From the NCBI RefSeq assembly GCF_019799965.1, contig NZ_JABGCJ010000005.1, positions 186,001-250,000 on the forward strand: a DNA stretch of 64,000 nt, read 5' to 3'. Below, in pieces: positions 24,798 to 32,747 of this stretch. This stretch comes from Modestobacter italicus. GTDB lineage: Bacteria; Actinomycetota; Actinomycetes; Mycobacteriales; Geodermatophilaceae. Under the pieces are notes generated by a model. It was not told the DNA's origin. It ran no database searches and saw only the letters and a program-made list of their open reading frames with translations. Positions within the stretch are counted from its first letter, which is position 1; every line of letters begins with the position of its first letter. The position numbers and the translations under genes are program-made.

Positions 24798-25417
24798 GCG
24801 GCTCCGTCGTCGACCCAGGGATGCACCTCTTCGACCTGCACGCCGACGACGTGCCGCCGGCCGACCCGTTCGCCCTCGCGCGGCAGTGGCTGCCCGGTGA
24901 CGACGAGCCGGACCGACCGCGCGTCACCCTGTCGACGATCGGCGAGGACGGGTACCCGGACGCGCGCACCGTGCTGCTGTCTGCCTTCGACGACACCGGT
25001 TTCGCGTTCCACACGGCCGCCACCAGCCGCAAGGTCGCCGAGCTGGCCGCCGCGCCCCGCGCCGCCCTCACCGTGCTGTGGCCGGACCACCAGCGGCAGC
25101 TCGTCGTGCGCGGCGACGTCGTCCCCGATGCGCCCGGGTCGGCCGTGACGGCCTGGCGGGCCCGGACGGCCTACCTGCGCCAGCTGGCCTGGCTGAACAC
25201 CGACGAACTCGCCGGGCTGCCGCTCGACGAGCGGCGGGCGCGCTGGGCGGCCTTCACCACCCGGCCGGGTCTCCCCTCGCCGGCGGACTCCTGGACGGGC
25301 TACCGCCTGCAGCCCCGGGAACTCACCTTCTGGGCCGCGCACCCGGACACCGCCAGCCGTCGGCTGCAGTACGTGCGCGCGGACGACGGCTGGCGCACGG
25401 CCCACCTGGCCGGCTGA
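24794..25417 (+). CDS. Pyridoxamine 5'-phosphate oxidase-like FMN protein
   Basis: A 207-residue split-barrel flavoprotein resembling PdxH. FMN-binding segments RTVLLSAFDDTGFAFHT, SRKVAEL and RQLVVRGDV are present, and the C-terminal region matches the PNPOx dimerisation domain (GYRLQPRELTFWAAH ... RRLQYVR). The usual C-terminal LAP is replaced by LAG. GTG 24794 overlaps the FAD oxidase stop, a close coupling that suggests a role in the catabolic pathway rather than B6 synthesis. True PNP oxidase activity remains possible. Confidence 0.82.
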   Translation: MSGSVVDPGMHLFDLHADDVPPADPFALARQWLPGDDEPDRPRVTLSTIGEDGYPDARTVLLSAFDDTGFAFHTAATSRKVAELAAAPRAALTVLWPDHQRQLVVRGDVVPDAPGSAVTAWRARTAYLRQLAWLNTDELAGLPLDERRARWAAFTTRPGLPSPADSWTGYRLQPRELTFWAAHPDTASRRLQYVRADDGWRTAHLAG

Positions 25418-25519
25418 GGCACCCGACGCGCGGTCCGGCCCCGCGGACGCGGGCGCAACAGCCGCCACCGGCCGGCCGGGGCCCGAGCCGACCGCCGTCA
25501 GCGCGGTAACGTCCCGGCC

Positions 25520-26692
25520 GTGCCGGCGGCCAGCGTGCAGCGGGACCGGCCGCGCCGGCAGCTCGACGCCCTGACGTTCGGGCTGTTCACCGTCGCCCTG
25601 GGCACCAACGTGCCCACGCCGCTGCTGCTGGTCTACCGGCGCACCCTCGGGCTGTCCGACGCCGACATCACCGCCGTCTTCGGTTGTTATGCCCTGGGCC
25701 TGATCGCCGCGCTCACCGTCTCCGGCACTGCGTCGGACCGGTTCGGCCGGCGGGCGGTCGTGCTCCCCTTCGCCGTCCTGGCCGGGCTGGTCTCGCTGCT
25801 GTTCCTGCCCGCCGCCGAGCACCTGCCGCTGCTCTACCTGGGCCGGCTGCTGCAGGGCGCGGTCTCCGGCGTGGTCTTCTCCGTGGCCAACGCCTGGCTG
25901 CAGGAGCTGGCCGGCCCGGACGGTCAGCGGTCGGCGGCCACCCGCGGTGCGGTGTCCACCTCGCTGGGCTTCGCGATCGCCCCGGCGATGAGCGGGCTGC
26001 TCGCCCAGTACGGCCCGGCACCCACGACGCTGCCCTACCTGGTGCACGTCGCGGTCCTGCTCGTGGGGCTGGCCGCGCTGGCCGGCGTCCCGGAGACGGT
26101 GCAGGCCCGGGTTCCGGGCCAGGCGCCCGGCCTGGGCCTGCCGCCGGAGGCCCGGCGGCCGTTCTGGGCCGTGCTCGCCCCGACCGCCATCGGGGTGTTC
26201 GCCTTCCCCACGGTCGCGGCGACCCTGCTGCCGCTGCTGGTCGTCCCGGACGGGGTCGGCGTCGCCTACGCCGGCCTGATCGCCGGGCTCGCCCTGGGCG
26301 CCAGCGCGGTCGCCGCGCGGCTGGGCCGGCGGGCCGACCGGGGTGCGGCGCCGCTGGGCATGGCGCTGGCCGCGGTCGGGCACGCGGTCGGGGTGGGCGC
26401 CATCGTGGCCGGCTGGCAGGCGTTGCTGCTGCCCGCGGCCGCTCTGCTGGGGGCAGCGGGCGGGCTGTGCCTCACCGCCGGGCTCACCCTCACCGCCCGG
26501 CTCGCGCCGCCGCACACCCGCGGGGCGATGAACAGCGCCTTCTACGCCTTCGCCTACGCCGGCTTCGGCACCCCGCTGCTGCTCGCCGCACTCGGCTCTG
26601 CCTGGGGCACCGTCCCGGTGATGACCGGGTTCCTCGTCGTCCCGCTCGCCCTGGGCGGCTGGCTGACGCGTGAGCTGCGCCGCCGCGGCTGA
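25520..26692 (+). CDS. MFS transporter
   Basis: A 390-residue major-facilitator protein with 12 predicted membrane segments. The loop 2-3 motif SDRFGRRAVV (about residue 70) is the MFS motif A, and RRADRGAAPLG marks its counterpart in the second half. The substrate cannot be told. GTG 25520 lacks a Shine-Dalgarno; TAACGT at 25507-25512 lies 7 nt upstream and fits a leaderless -10. It is convergent with the TauE gene, and both stop codons lie in a 6-bp-stem hairpin at 26690-26707. Confidence 0.87.
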   Translation: MPAASVQRDRPRRQLDALTFGLFTVALGTNVPTPLLLVYRRTLGLSDADITAVFGCYALGLIAALTVSGTASDRFGRRAVVLPFAVLAGLVSLLFLPAAEHLPLLYLGRLLQGAVSGVVFSVANAWLQELAGPDGQRSAATRGAVSTSLGFAIAPAMSGLLAQYGPAPTTLPYLVHVAVLLVGLAALAGVPETVQARVPGQAPGLGLPPEARRPFWAVLAPTAIGVFAFPTVAATLLPLLVVPDGVGVAYAGLIAGLALGASAVAARLGRRADRGAAPLGMALAAVGHAVGVGAIVAGWQALLLPAAALLGAAGGLCLTAGLTLTARLAPPHTRGAMNSAFYAFAYAGFGTPLLLAALGSAWGTVPVMTGFLVVPLALGGWLTRELRRRG

Positions 26693-26702
26693 CCCGGGCC
26701 GG

Positions 26703-27512
26703 TCAGCTGTGCTCGGCCCACACGTCCCAGCCCAGCCGTGCGATGAGCACGGTCACCACCACCAGGAAGACCACCCGGATGAACCGGCTGCCCCGGCTGG
26801 TCGCGGTCCGGGCACCCAGGTAGGCCCCGACCGTGTTGGCCGCGCCGAGCAGCAGGCCCAGCCCCCAGAAGACCGACCCGTGCGGCACGAAGAACAGCAG
26901 AGCCCCGAGGTTGGTGGCGCAGTTGACGATCTTGGCCTTGGCACTGGCGGCGAGGAAGTCGTAGCCCAGCAGCGAGACCAGGGCGAAGACCAGGAACGAG
27001 CCGGTGCCCGGCCCGAGGATGCCGTCGTAGAAGCCGATGACCACCCCGACCACGGCCGCGATGCCGTGGTGCCGCCGGCCCACGTGCCGCAGCGCGGTCA
27101 CCTCCCCCAGCGCCGGGCGCAGCACGGTGAACGCCCCGATGCCGACCAGCGCCACCACGATCACCGGCTTGAAGACGTCGGCCGGCAGCAGGGCCGCGAC
27201 CGAGGCGCCCACGAAGCTGCTCACCAGCGCCACGCCGGCCATCGGCAGCGCCGTCCGCAGGTCCGGGCGCACCCGCCGGTAGAAGGTGACGGCGCTGGTG
27301 CTCGTGCCGAGGATCGAGCCGAGCTTGTTCGTGGCCAGCGCCTGCACCGGGGTGAGCCCGGGCACCAGCAGCAGGGCGGGCAGCTGCACCAGGCCACCGC
27401 CGCCGACGACGGCGTCGATGAAGCCGGCGGTGAGCGCGGCCAGCAGCACCAGCACCAGCACGGTCGGGGTGAGGCCCTCGGGGAGCAGGTCGAGCGCGAG
27501 GACGTCGGTCAT
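26703..27512 (-). CDS. Sulfite exporter TauE/SafE-family membrane permease
   Basis: A 269-residue permease with about eight membrane segments and the two family repeats GFIDAVVGGGGLVQLPALL (about residue 30) and GFYDGILGPGTGSFLVF (about 165). The family exports sulfoacetate, sulfite or related organic anions, but substrates are rarely known. ATG 27512 is chosen because the membrane protein begins there; the frame is open through to 27971 only by chance. It is not obviously linked to the catabolic island. Confidence 0.9.
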   Translation of the reverse strand: MTDVLALDLLPEGLTPTVLVLVLLAALTAGFIDAVVGGGGLVQLPALLLVPGLTPVQALATNKLGSILGTSTSAVTFYRRVRPDLRTALPMAGVALVSSFVGASVAALLPADVFKPVIVVALVGIGAFTVLRPALGEVTALRHVGRRHHGIAAVVGVVIGFYDGILGPGTGSFLVFALVSLLGYDFLAASAKAKIVNCATNLGALLFFVPHGSVFWGLGLLLGAANTVGAYLGARTATSRGSRFIRVVFLVVVTVLIARLGWDVWAEHS

Positions 27513-27600
27513 CCGGCGGAGCGGGCGGTCGACGCCGCCGGGCGAGGGCGGGAGGGCACCGGCACACGGTAGGAGGCCGCCCGGCGGGCCCGACGGGCGG

Positions 27601-28725
27601 TCAGTGGGGCGTGGGGAACGACCGGTCGCCGAAGAGCACCCGGCGGGCGGCGGCCCGGCCGACCGGCGTCCGGAGCACGGCGAGGCCGGCCGCTGCCATC
27701 GCCGGCGTGCGCACCTGGGCCAGCCCCTGCCGCAGCAGCAGCCGACCGCGGAACGAGGTGCGCAGCGCGGCGCCGTCGTAGTGGTCCAGCGGATCGGGCC
27801 GCCCGGCCTGCAGCGCATCGGAGAGGACGTCGGCGGCGTGCTCGGACAGCCGCAGGCACGGGTCCAGGCCGCCGGCGGTGAGCGGGGAGACCGCGCCCGC
27901 CGCGTCGCCGACCAGCAGGCCCTCCGCGCAGCCGATCCGGCGCAGCAGCCCGCCGACCGGGATGGGGCCACCGCGCCGTTCGACCTCGCCGACCCGGTCG
28001 ATTCGGTCGAGGCCGGGTGCGGCGGCCCGGAACCGCGTCAGCGCGGCGCGCATGCCCCCGGGGAAGCGGTCGGGGTAGCCGGCCACGCCCACGTGGGCGT
28101 GCTCGCCGTCGTCCACCACCCAGGCCAGGTAGCCCGGGGCGAGCGAGGGGTCGAGCACGCAGTGGAACGCCGGCGGCCCAGCACCCGGCGACACCGGGAA
28201 CACCTCCTCGGCGCCGACCAGCAGCTGCCGGTTCCGGTCCAGGCCCAGGTCACGGGCGACCCGGGACCGGGCGCCGTCGGCACCCACCAGGAACCGGGCC
28301 CGCACCCGCACCGGCCCCTCCGGGCCGGCCAGCCGGACGCCGTCGTCCGCACGCCCGAGGTAGCGGGTGCCCAGCGCCAGCCGCACGCCGGCGTCCACCG
28401 CCGTCCGGGCCGCGGCGAGGTAGAGCCCCGCCATGTCGCCGACCCGGTACTCGTCGCGCGCGCTGTCCAGGGTCACCGGGCGCTGCAGCGAGGGCGGGTA
28501 GAGCACCACGCGGCGGATCGGCGGCCCGAGGCAGTCCTCCGGCAGCGGGAAGTCGTCGAGAGTCTTGCGGACGAAGATCCCGGTGGTGCGGATCGCGCCG
28601 GTGAGCGTGGTGCGCCGCTCGGCCACCAGCACCTGGTGGCCCCGCCGGGCCAGCAGCGTGGCGGTGTGCAAGCCGGCCAGACCGGCGCCGACGACCAGCA
28701 CGTCGACGGCGTCGGGACCGGTCAC
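27601..28725 (-). CDS. Geranylgeranyl reductase-family FAD oxidoreductase
   Basis: A 374-residue flavoprotein with an N-terminal Rossmann fingerprint (DVLVVGAGLAGLHTATLLA), the central substrate/FAD motif VGADGARSRVARDL and the C-terminal FAD motif GLLVGDAAGAVSPLTAGG. This is the geranylgeranyl reductase/PHBH-like layout. It may hydrogenate isoprenoid chains or hydroxylate an aromatic. GTG 28725 is the coupled start, overlapping the XRE regulator stop, with GGGGGAGG just upstream. The longer frame to 28782 would add a low-complexity tail. Confidence 0.85.
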   Translation of the reverse strand: MTGPDAVDVLVVGAGLAGLHTATLLARRGHQVLVAERRTTLTGAIRTTGIFVRKTLDDFPLPEDCLGPPIRRVVLYPPSLQRPVTLDSARDEYRVGDMAGLYLAAARTAVDAGVRLALGTRYLGRADDGVRLAGPEGPVRVRARFLVGADGARSRVARDLGLDRNRQLLVGAEEVFPVSPGAGPPAFHCVLDPSLAPGYLAWVVDDGEHAHVGVAGYPDRFPGGMRAALTRFRAAAPGLDRIDRVGEVERRGGPIPVGGLLRRIGCAEGLLVGDAAGAVSPLTAGGLDPCLRLSEHAADVLSDALQAGRPDPLDHYDGAALRTSFRGRLLLRQGLAQVRTPAMAAAGLAVLRTPVGRAAARRVLFGDRSFPTPH

Positions 28726-28973
28726 CCCTCCCCCGCCGGGGCGCCGACCGCGACCTGCTCGTCGTCGGCGTCCGCCACCCACTCGAGCAGGTCACCGGGC
28801 TGGCAGTCGAGCACCCGGCACATCGCCTCCAGGGTGCTGAACCGCACCGCCTTGGCCCGGCCGTTCTTGAGCACCGCGACGTTGGCCGGGGTCAGCCCGA
28901 CCCGCTCGGCGAACTCCCCCACGCTCATCTTGCGCCGGGCCAGCTGGACGTCGATCCGCACCACGATCGGCAT
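28722..28973 (-). CDS. XRE-family (Cro/CI-type) regulator, YozG-like
   Basis: An 83-residue HTH_26/XRE protein. The helix-turn-helix SVGEFAERVGLTPANVAVLK lies at about residues 17-36, followed by RFSTLEAMCRVLDCQPGDLL, the typical dimerisation end of this group. The C-terminal tail is acidic. ATG 28973 overlaps the DUF2975 stop (ATGA) and the stop overlaps the FAD enzyme start. DUF2975 genes are almost always paired with such a regulator; it probably represses its own operon through the repeats at 29453-29494. Confidence 0.9.
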   Translation of the reverse strand: MPIVVRIDVQLARRKMSVGEFAERVGLTPANVAVLKNGRAKAVRFSTLEAMCRVLDCQPGDLLEWVADADDEQVAVGAPAGEG

Positions 28974-29452
28974 CAGATGACGGCTTCCATGTCGGTCCGC
29001 AGGGTGGTGGCCTGGCGCAGCAGCGCCCGCAGCACGACCATCAGCAGCCCGAGCACGGTGACGCCGGACCAGGTGAGCACCAGCAGGATCGGGACCGCGG
29101 GGTCGTCGGCGCGGAAGCCCGACCACAGCGTGACGCCGGTCAGCACGACCCACGCGGCGGCGACCGCGCGCACGATCGCGTCCACCCACGCCGAGGAGGC
29201 GTCGCTGAAGATGCGGTCGTCCTCCACCAGGGTGAGCAGCTTCCACGTGGCGACGACGACCACCTGCACGCAGAGCACCAGGAAGACGGCGACGGCGGTC
29301 AGCGGCCACCGCAGGTGTGCGTCCTGCGGCGACTCCTGCGCCTGCTGCGCGAACTCCCCGGGGAGCGAGACCGTCTGCAGGACGACCAGCAGCACGAAGA
29401 GCACCACGAGGAAGACCCGGAGCGGGGCCACGGCCCGTTGTTCGATCGCCAT
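28973..29452 (-). CDS. DUF2975 membrane protein
   Basis: A 159-residue protein with four predicted membrane segments (about 12-30, 50-70, 90-110 and 122-145), typical of DUF2975. The function is unknown; the family is found with small XRE regulators, as here, and may sense membrane state or act as a regulator partner. It is the first gene of a three-gene leftward operon. ATG 29452 is preceded by repeated TCGATxGAC-type sequences rather than an obvious ribosome-binding site. Confidence 0.87.
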   Translation of the reverse strand: MAIEQRAVAPLRVFLVVLFVLLVVLQTVSLPGEFAQQAQESPQDAHLRWPLTAVAVFLVLCVQVVVVATWKLLTLVEDDRIFSDASSAWVDAIVRAVAAAWVVLTGVTLWSGFRADDPAVPILLVLTWSGVTVLGLLMVVLRALLRQATTLRTDMEAVI

Positions 29453-29494
29453 GCATCGAATGTCGTTGACTGTCTATCGAAAGTCAATCGATGC
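29453..29494 (-). promoter_or_regulatory. Operator/promoter repeats upstream of the DUF2975-XRE operon
   Basis: An inverted repeat GCATCGA (29453-29459) / TCGATGC (29488-29494) brackets two direct copies of TCGATxGAC spaced 11 bp on the minus strand, with a third, degenerate copy. A TTGACT hexamer lies within the repeat. The arrangement immediately before ATG 29452 suggests an autoregulated operator bound by the small XRE protein. Confidence 0.5.
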
Positions 29495-29619
29495 AGCATG
29501 CGTGTCGCCCGATCAGGAAGCTGCCCGGGACGACGGGTCAGTCCCTCTCGGGCTCGGGGGACGTCGGCACGAGGGCGGCGGCTCAGGCGGCGAGGTCGGC
29601 CAGGAGCCGCGACCGTGCC

Positions 29620-29798
29620 ACCGGTGACAGGGCGGCCGGCGTCGCGCTGTGGTTGGACGCCGAGGACGCGCAGGCGCTGCACGACGCCCTGGTCGATGCG
29701 GGCGTGCCCGTCCCGGGGGTGCCGGGGGCCCGTTCGGCCGGACGTCCACCTTCCTGGACCCCGACGGTCCCGCGATCACGGTGCACGACCGGGCCTGA
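29620..29798 (+). pseudogene. Remnant of a VOC-family gene (3' half, frameshifted)
   Basis: One frame reads GVALWLDAEDAQALHDALVD and a second frame then reads GPFGRTSTFLDPDGPAITV to a TGA at 29796-29798. Joined, these give the classical C-terminal half of a VOC domain. A frameshift near 29725-29735 separates them, and there is no start codon or N-terminal half upstream. I read this as a decayed fragment rather than a gene. Confidence 0.6.
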
Positions 29799-29811
29799 CC
29801 GGTCGCCGGGG

Positions 29812-30708
29812 TCAGCGGTAGTTGACGTGCACGTGGTCGAAGTGGTTCGCCGTCACGCCACCCCGGTCCTCCATCGGCTTCCAGGAGCCGCCCGGCGAGC
29901 TGAGCATCCGCTGCTCCCAGATCACGTACGCGACGCCGAGCTCGGCCCAGTGGTCGATGTGGTACTGGGCGATGGCGTCCCCGAGGGCCGCGTCGGACAT
30001 GACCATGTAGTCCAGCGCCAGGCCGGACGGGTGCCCGCCGGGATCGGCCGCGCTGGCCCGCGTGCCGCCGAGCGTGATGCCGGCGGCACCCGGCACGTTG
30101 GAGACGACCTGGTCGGCAGCCCGCTGGACCTGCGGCTTGACGCTGCCGGCGTTGTTCGTGATCCGGGCGACGGCACCGGCGATCGCGGCCGAGACGGAAC
30201 CGGCGGACGGCTTGGCGGCGGACGGGCGGCCGGCCGCCGCGTTGGCCCGCTGCTCGGCGGCCGCCTGCTCCTGGGCAGCGGCCTCGGCGGCAGCCTGGGC
30301 GGCGGCAGCGGCAGCCGCCTCCTCGGCGGCGCGGGCGGCGGCCTCCGCCTCGAGCCGCTGGCGGTCGAGCTCGGCCTGGTCGGCGGCCGCCTGCGCCTGC
30401 TGGGCGGCGGTCTCGGCGGCCTCACGGGTGCTGCGGCTGGCGGCCAGCTGCTCCAGCGACGCCAGGTCCCGCGCCGGGTCGACCGGTGCGGACAGCGCGC
30501 TCAGGCCGAGCTCCTCGGCCACGCTGACCGGCTCGGAGACGCCGACCGCCTGCGCGGCCGGCTCGGCGCCGACCAGGACGTTGACCAGGACCGCGCCGGC
30601 AGCGGCGGCCCCCAGGAAGACCCCGGGACGGCGGGCGGCGGCGAGCGTGCCGCGGCGCGGCTGGGTGCTCCGGCGACGCAGGCCGGACAGGGTGGCGCGG
30701 GGGTGCAT
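29812..30708 (-). CDS. Secreted coiled-coil protein with ARB-07466-like C-terminal domain
   Basis: A 298-residue exported protein. A basic N-terminus and hydrophobic segment (about residues 22-45, RRPGVFLGAAAAGAVLVNVLV) form a signal peptide or anchor. Residues 85-165 are an Ala/Glu/Gln-rich coiled coil, and the last 120 residues match the ARB-07466 domain (DPGGHPSGLALDYM, GGVTANHFDHVHVNYR). This domain resembles D,D-peptidase/hedgehog-type cell-wall enzymes, with His and Asp residues retained in HPSGLALD and HFDHVH. A cell-envelope role is likely. A TTGTCA-18-TAGCGT promoter and a leader of about 105 nt precede it. Confidence 0.82.
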   Translation of the reverse strand: MHPRATLSGLRRRSTQPRRGTLAAARRPGVFLGAAAAGAVLVNVLVGAEPAAQAVGVSEPVSVAEELGLSALSAPVDPARDLASLEQLAASRSTREAAETAAQQAQAAADQAELDRQRLEAEAAARAAEEAAAAAAAQAAAEAAAQEQAAAEQRANAAAGRPSAAKPSAGSVSAAIAGAVARITNNAGSVKPQVQRAADQVVSNVPGAAGITLGGTRASAADPGGHPSGLALDYMVMSDAALGDAIAQYHIDHWAELGVAYVIWEQRMLSSPGGSWKPMEDRGGVTANHFDHVHVNYR

Positions 30709-31153
30709 GAGTCGTGGTGCTCCGAGGGGTGCGAGCGCAGCTCCGACGACCCGGCGGGTGTGGGCTACGGCGGGTGTACGGGCTCCCCTGCGGGGGCGAG
30801 ACGACCGACCGGACCCGGCCACGCTAACCGTCGTTGCAGTTTCGTGACAATGCATCGGCGTGAATTCGTTCCGTGACGATGTGCGCGCCTCCGAGTGGGC
30901 CTCCGTCCGGCGGAGCGCCGCCGCGCCGACGTGACCTGCACTCCCTCCGCTGGGACCGCTCGCATCTCCGCGCCCGGTTGCGAGGCAGACCACACCCGAG
31001 GTCGGCGCACTGACCGGGCACGACCTGGGTGTCCCCTCCGGCCGCGTCGGTGACGTCGAGGGACCGTCGCCCAGGGCCTCGCGCCGGTGTGCCGCGCGCG
31101 TGCTCCGCGGGTGGACGGCGCGGCGGGTCGCACCGTCCGGTAGGACCGTCGGC
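30709..31153. other. 445-bp intergenic region between the secreted protein and O-methyltransferase genes
   Basis: This divergent gap holds the promoter and leader of the leftward secreted-protein gene, and at its right end the TAGGAC hexamer (31141-31146) placed 7 nt before the methyltransferase ATG. I looked for a ydaO/c-di-AMP riboswitch, which often precedes wall-enzyme genes in actinobacteria, and did not find its conserved core. I see no convincing small gene in the remaining 250 bp. Confidence 0.5.
30821..30850 (-). promoter_or_regulatory. Sigma-A-type promoter of the secreted ARB-07466 gene
   Basis: On the minus strand, a -35 TTGTCA (30850-30845) and -10 TAGCGT (30826-30821) are separated by 18 bp. 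Transcription would start near 30814, giving a leader of about 105 nt with a CCCC-GCA-GGGG stem-loop before ATG 30708. Confidence 0.6.
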
Positions 31154-31741
31154 ATGACCGAGGACTTCGACGCCGTCGTTCGCGCGCTGCACGAGGAGGG
31201 CGTCCGGGCCGACGCGGTCCAGACCGACCGGTCGCGCCGCCGCCGCAACCTGGACCCGGACGAGGCAGCCCTGCTCGGGCTGGTCTGCGAGGCCATGGGC
31301 GCCCGCCGGGTGCTGGAGGTCGGCACCTCCAACGGGTTCTCCACCCTGTGGCTGGCCCGGGCCGTGCACGACCGCGGCGGCACGGTGCTCAGCGTCGACG
31401 TCGATGCCGTCGGCCAGCGCGCGGCGGCGGCGAACCTGGCCCGTGTGGGCCTGCACGAGGACGTCGAGCTGCGCTGCGCCGACGGTGGCCAGGTGCTCCG
31501 TGAGCTGCCCGACCGCAGCCAGGACGTCGTCTTCCTGGACGCCGACCGCTCCCACTACCTCGACTGGTGGCCGCACCCGGTGCGGGTGCTCCGCCCCGGC
31601 GGTCTGCTCGCCATCGACAACGTGCTCTCCCACCCCGACCAGGTCGCCGAGCTGCGCGGGCTGATCGACGCCGACCCCCGGCTGCGGGCCACCGTCTCCA
31701 CCGCCGGGAAGGGCCTGCTGCTGGCGGTCACCCGCGCCTGA
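31154..31741 (+). CDS. Class I SAM-dependent O-methyltransferase
   Basis: A 195-residue methyltransferase related to the catechol/caffeoyl-CoA O-methyltransferase group. SAM motif I is VLEVGTSNGFSTLWLA (about residues 52-67), the acidic residue binding the ribose is in VLSVDVDAV, and DVVFLDADRSHYLDWW supplies the metal/substrate loop. The substrate is unknown. ATG 31154 has no Shine-Dalgarno but a -10-like TAGGAC 7 nt upstream, suggesting a leaderless message. It is convergent with the following hydrolase; both stop codons fall in a TGACCC/GGGTCA hairpin (31739-31756). Confidence 0.87.
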   Translation: MTEDFDAVVRALHEEGVRADAVQTDRSRRRRNLDPDEAALLGLVCEAMGARRVLEVGTSNGFSTLWLARAVHDRGGTVLSVDVDAVGQRAAAANLARVGLHEDVELRCADGGQVLRELPDRSQDVVFLDADRSHYLDWWPHPVRVLRPGGLLAIDNVLSHPDQVAELRGLIDADPRLRATVSTAGKGLLLAVTRA

Positions 31742-31753
31742 CCCCCCCACGGG

Positions 31754-32587
31754 TCAGACCCGGGCGGCCAGCCGCAGCACCGCCTCGGCCACCACGTCGG
31801 GCCGGTCCGCGGGGACGAAGTGGCTGGCGTCGTCGACCCAGGTCAGCCGCGCACCGGGCAGGTCGTCGGCCAGCCGCTGGCCGTGCTCGGGCTTCATCTG
31901 GTGGTCCTTGCGCCCCCAGACCACCTCCGCGGGCAGGTCCAGCCGGGGCAGGAACGGCGCGACCGTCTGGGTGTAGACCGAGTCCAGCGACCGCAGGTGC
32001 CGGGCCAGCCGGCTCGGCCCCCCGGGTTCGGCCCACGGGGCGACGAAGTCGTCGATGAAGCTGCCGGCCCGTTCCTGGTGGGCGAAGAGCGTGCGCAGCG
32101 CCGGCCGGAGGGCGGCGGCCACGGCCGCCGGCGGGAGCCGGTCGATCACCGACCAGGCCGCCTTCATGGCGCGCACCAGCGGCACCGGCCAGGCGTCGTA
32201 GCAGACGCCGTCGACGACGCCGAGCCCGGCGACCCGCGAGGTGTTGGTGGTCGCCAGGATCTGCGCGACCCCGCCGCCCAGGTCGTGCCCGACCACCACC
32301 ACCCGGTCCAGCTCCAGGACGTCGAGCAGGTCGACCAGCAGCGCAGCCTGCGTCGCCAGGTCCACCCGTGCGCCGTCCGGGGCCGGTGAGTCGCCGTAGC
32401 CGAGCATGTCGACGGCGAACACGCGGGCGTACCCGCACACCGCGGGCACCACGTCGGCCCACAGCCGGTGGTTGGTCGGGATGCCGTGCACCAACAGGAC
32501 CGCCGGGCCGCTCTCCCCCGCCGTCCACACGTTCAGCCGGTGCTCGCCGACGTCGACCTGCTGGGTGGGGCCGAGCTGTGCTGCCAT
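31754..32587 (-). CDS. Alpha/beta hydrolase with Asp nucleophile (epoxide hydrolase/dehalogenase type)
   Basis: A 277-residue alpha/beta hydrolase. The oxyanion loop HGIPTNHRLW and the nucleophile elbow GHDLGG show an aspartate nucleophile, as in epoxide hydrolases and haloalkane dehalogenases, instead of serine. The catalytic His is in DDASHFVPADRP. ATG 32587 is chosen; the frame is open to 32689 but the extra residues are not conserved in style. The substrate is unknown. It is divergent from the antiporter gene. Confidence 0.87.
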   Translation of the reverse strand: MAAQLGPTQQVDVGEHRLNVWTAGESGPAVLLVHGIPTNHRLWADVVPAVCGYARVFAVDMLGYGDSPAPDGARVDLATQAALLVDLLDVLELDRVVVVGHDLGGGVAQILATTNTSRVAGLGVVDGVCYDAWPVPLVRAMKAAWSVIDRLPPAAVAAALRPALRTLFAHQERAGSFIDDFVAPWAEPGGPSRLARHLRSLDSVYTQTVAPFLPRLDLPAEVVWGRKDHQMKPEHGQRLADDLPGARLTWVDDASHFVPADRPDVVAEAVLRLAARV

Positions 32588-32747
32588 GCCGGTGACATGC
32601 CCGGCCGCCCGGCATCGATGCACGGACCAGGAGACCGAGCCGATCGGGACCGCGTCGCCCGGCCAGCACACCCGCGCGGCCGGCGGCATGATCGACAGCT
32701 GGCCCGCGCCCGGGCCCCCTCACCGTCCGCCCCGGAGGAACGACCCG

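Noticed and set aside
30709-30860. Possible ydaO-type (c-di-AMP) riboswitch before the secreted ARB-07466 protein
   Set aside because: The conserved GGGGAACC-like and GGGUGAA-like segments expected for this riboswitch are not present in the leader.
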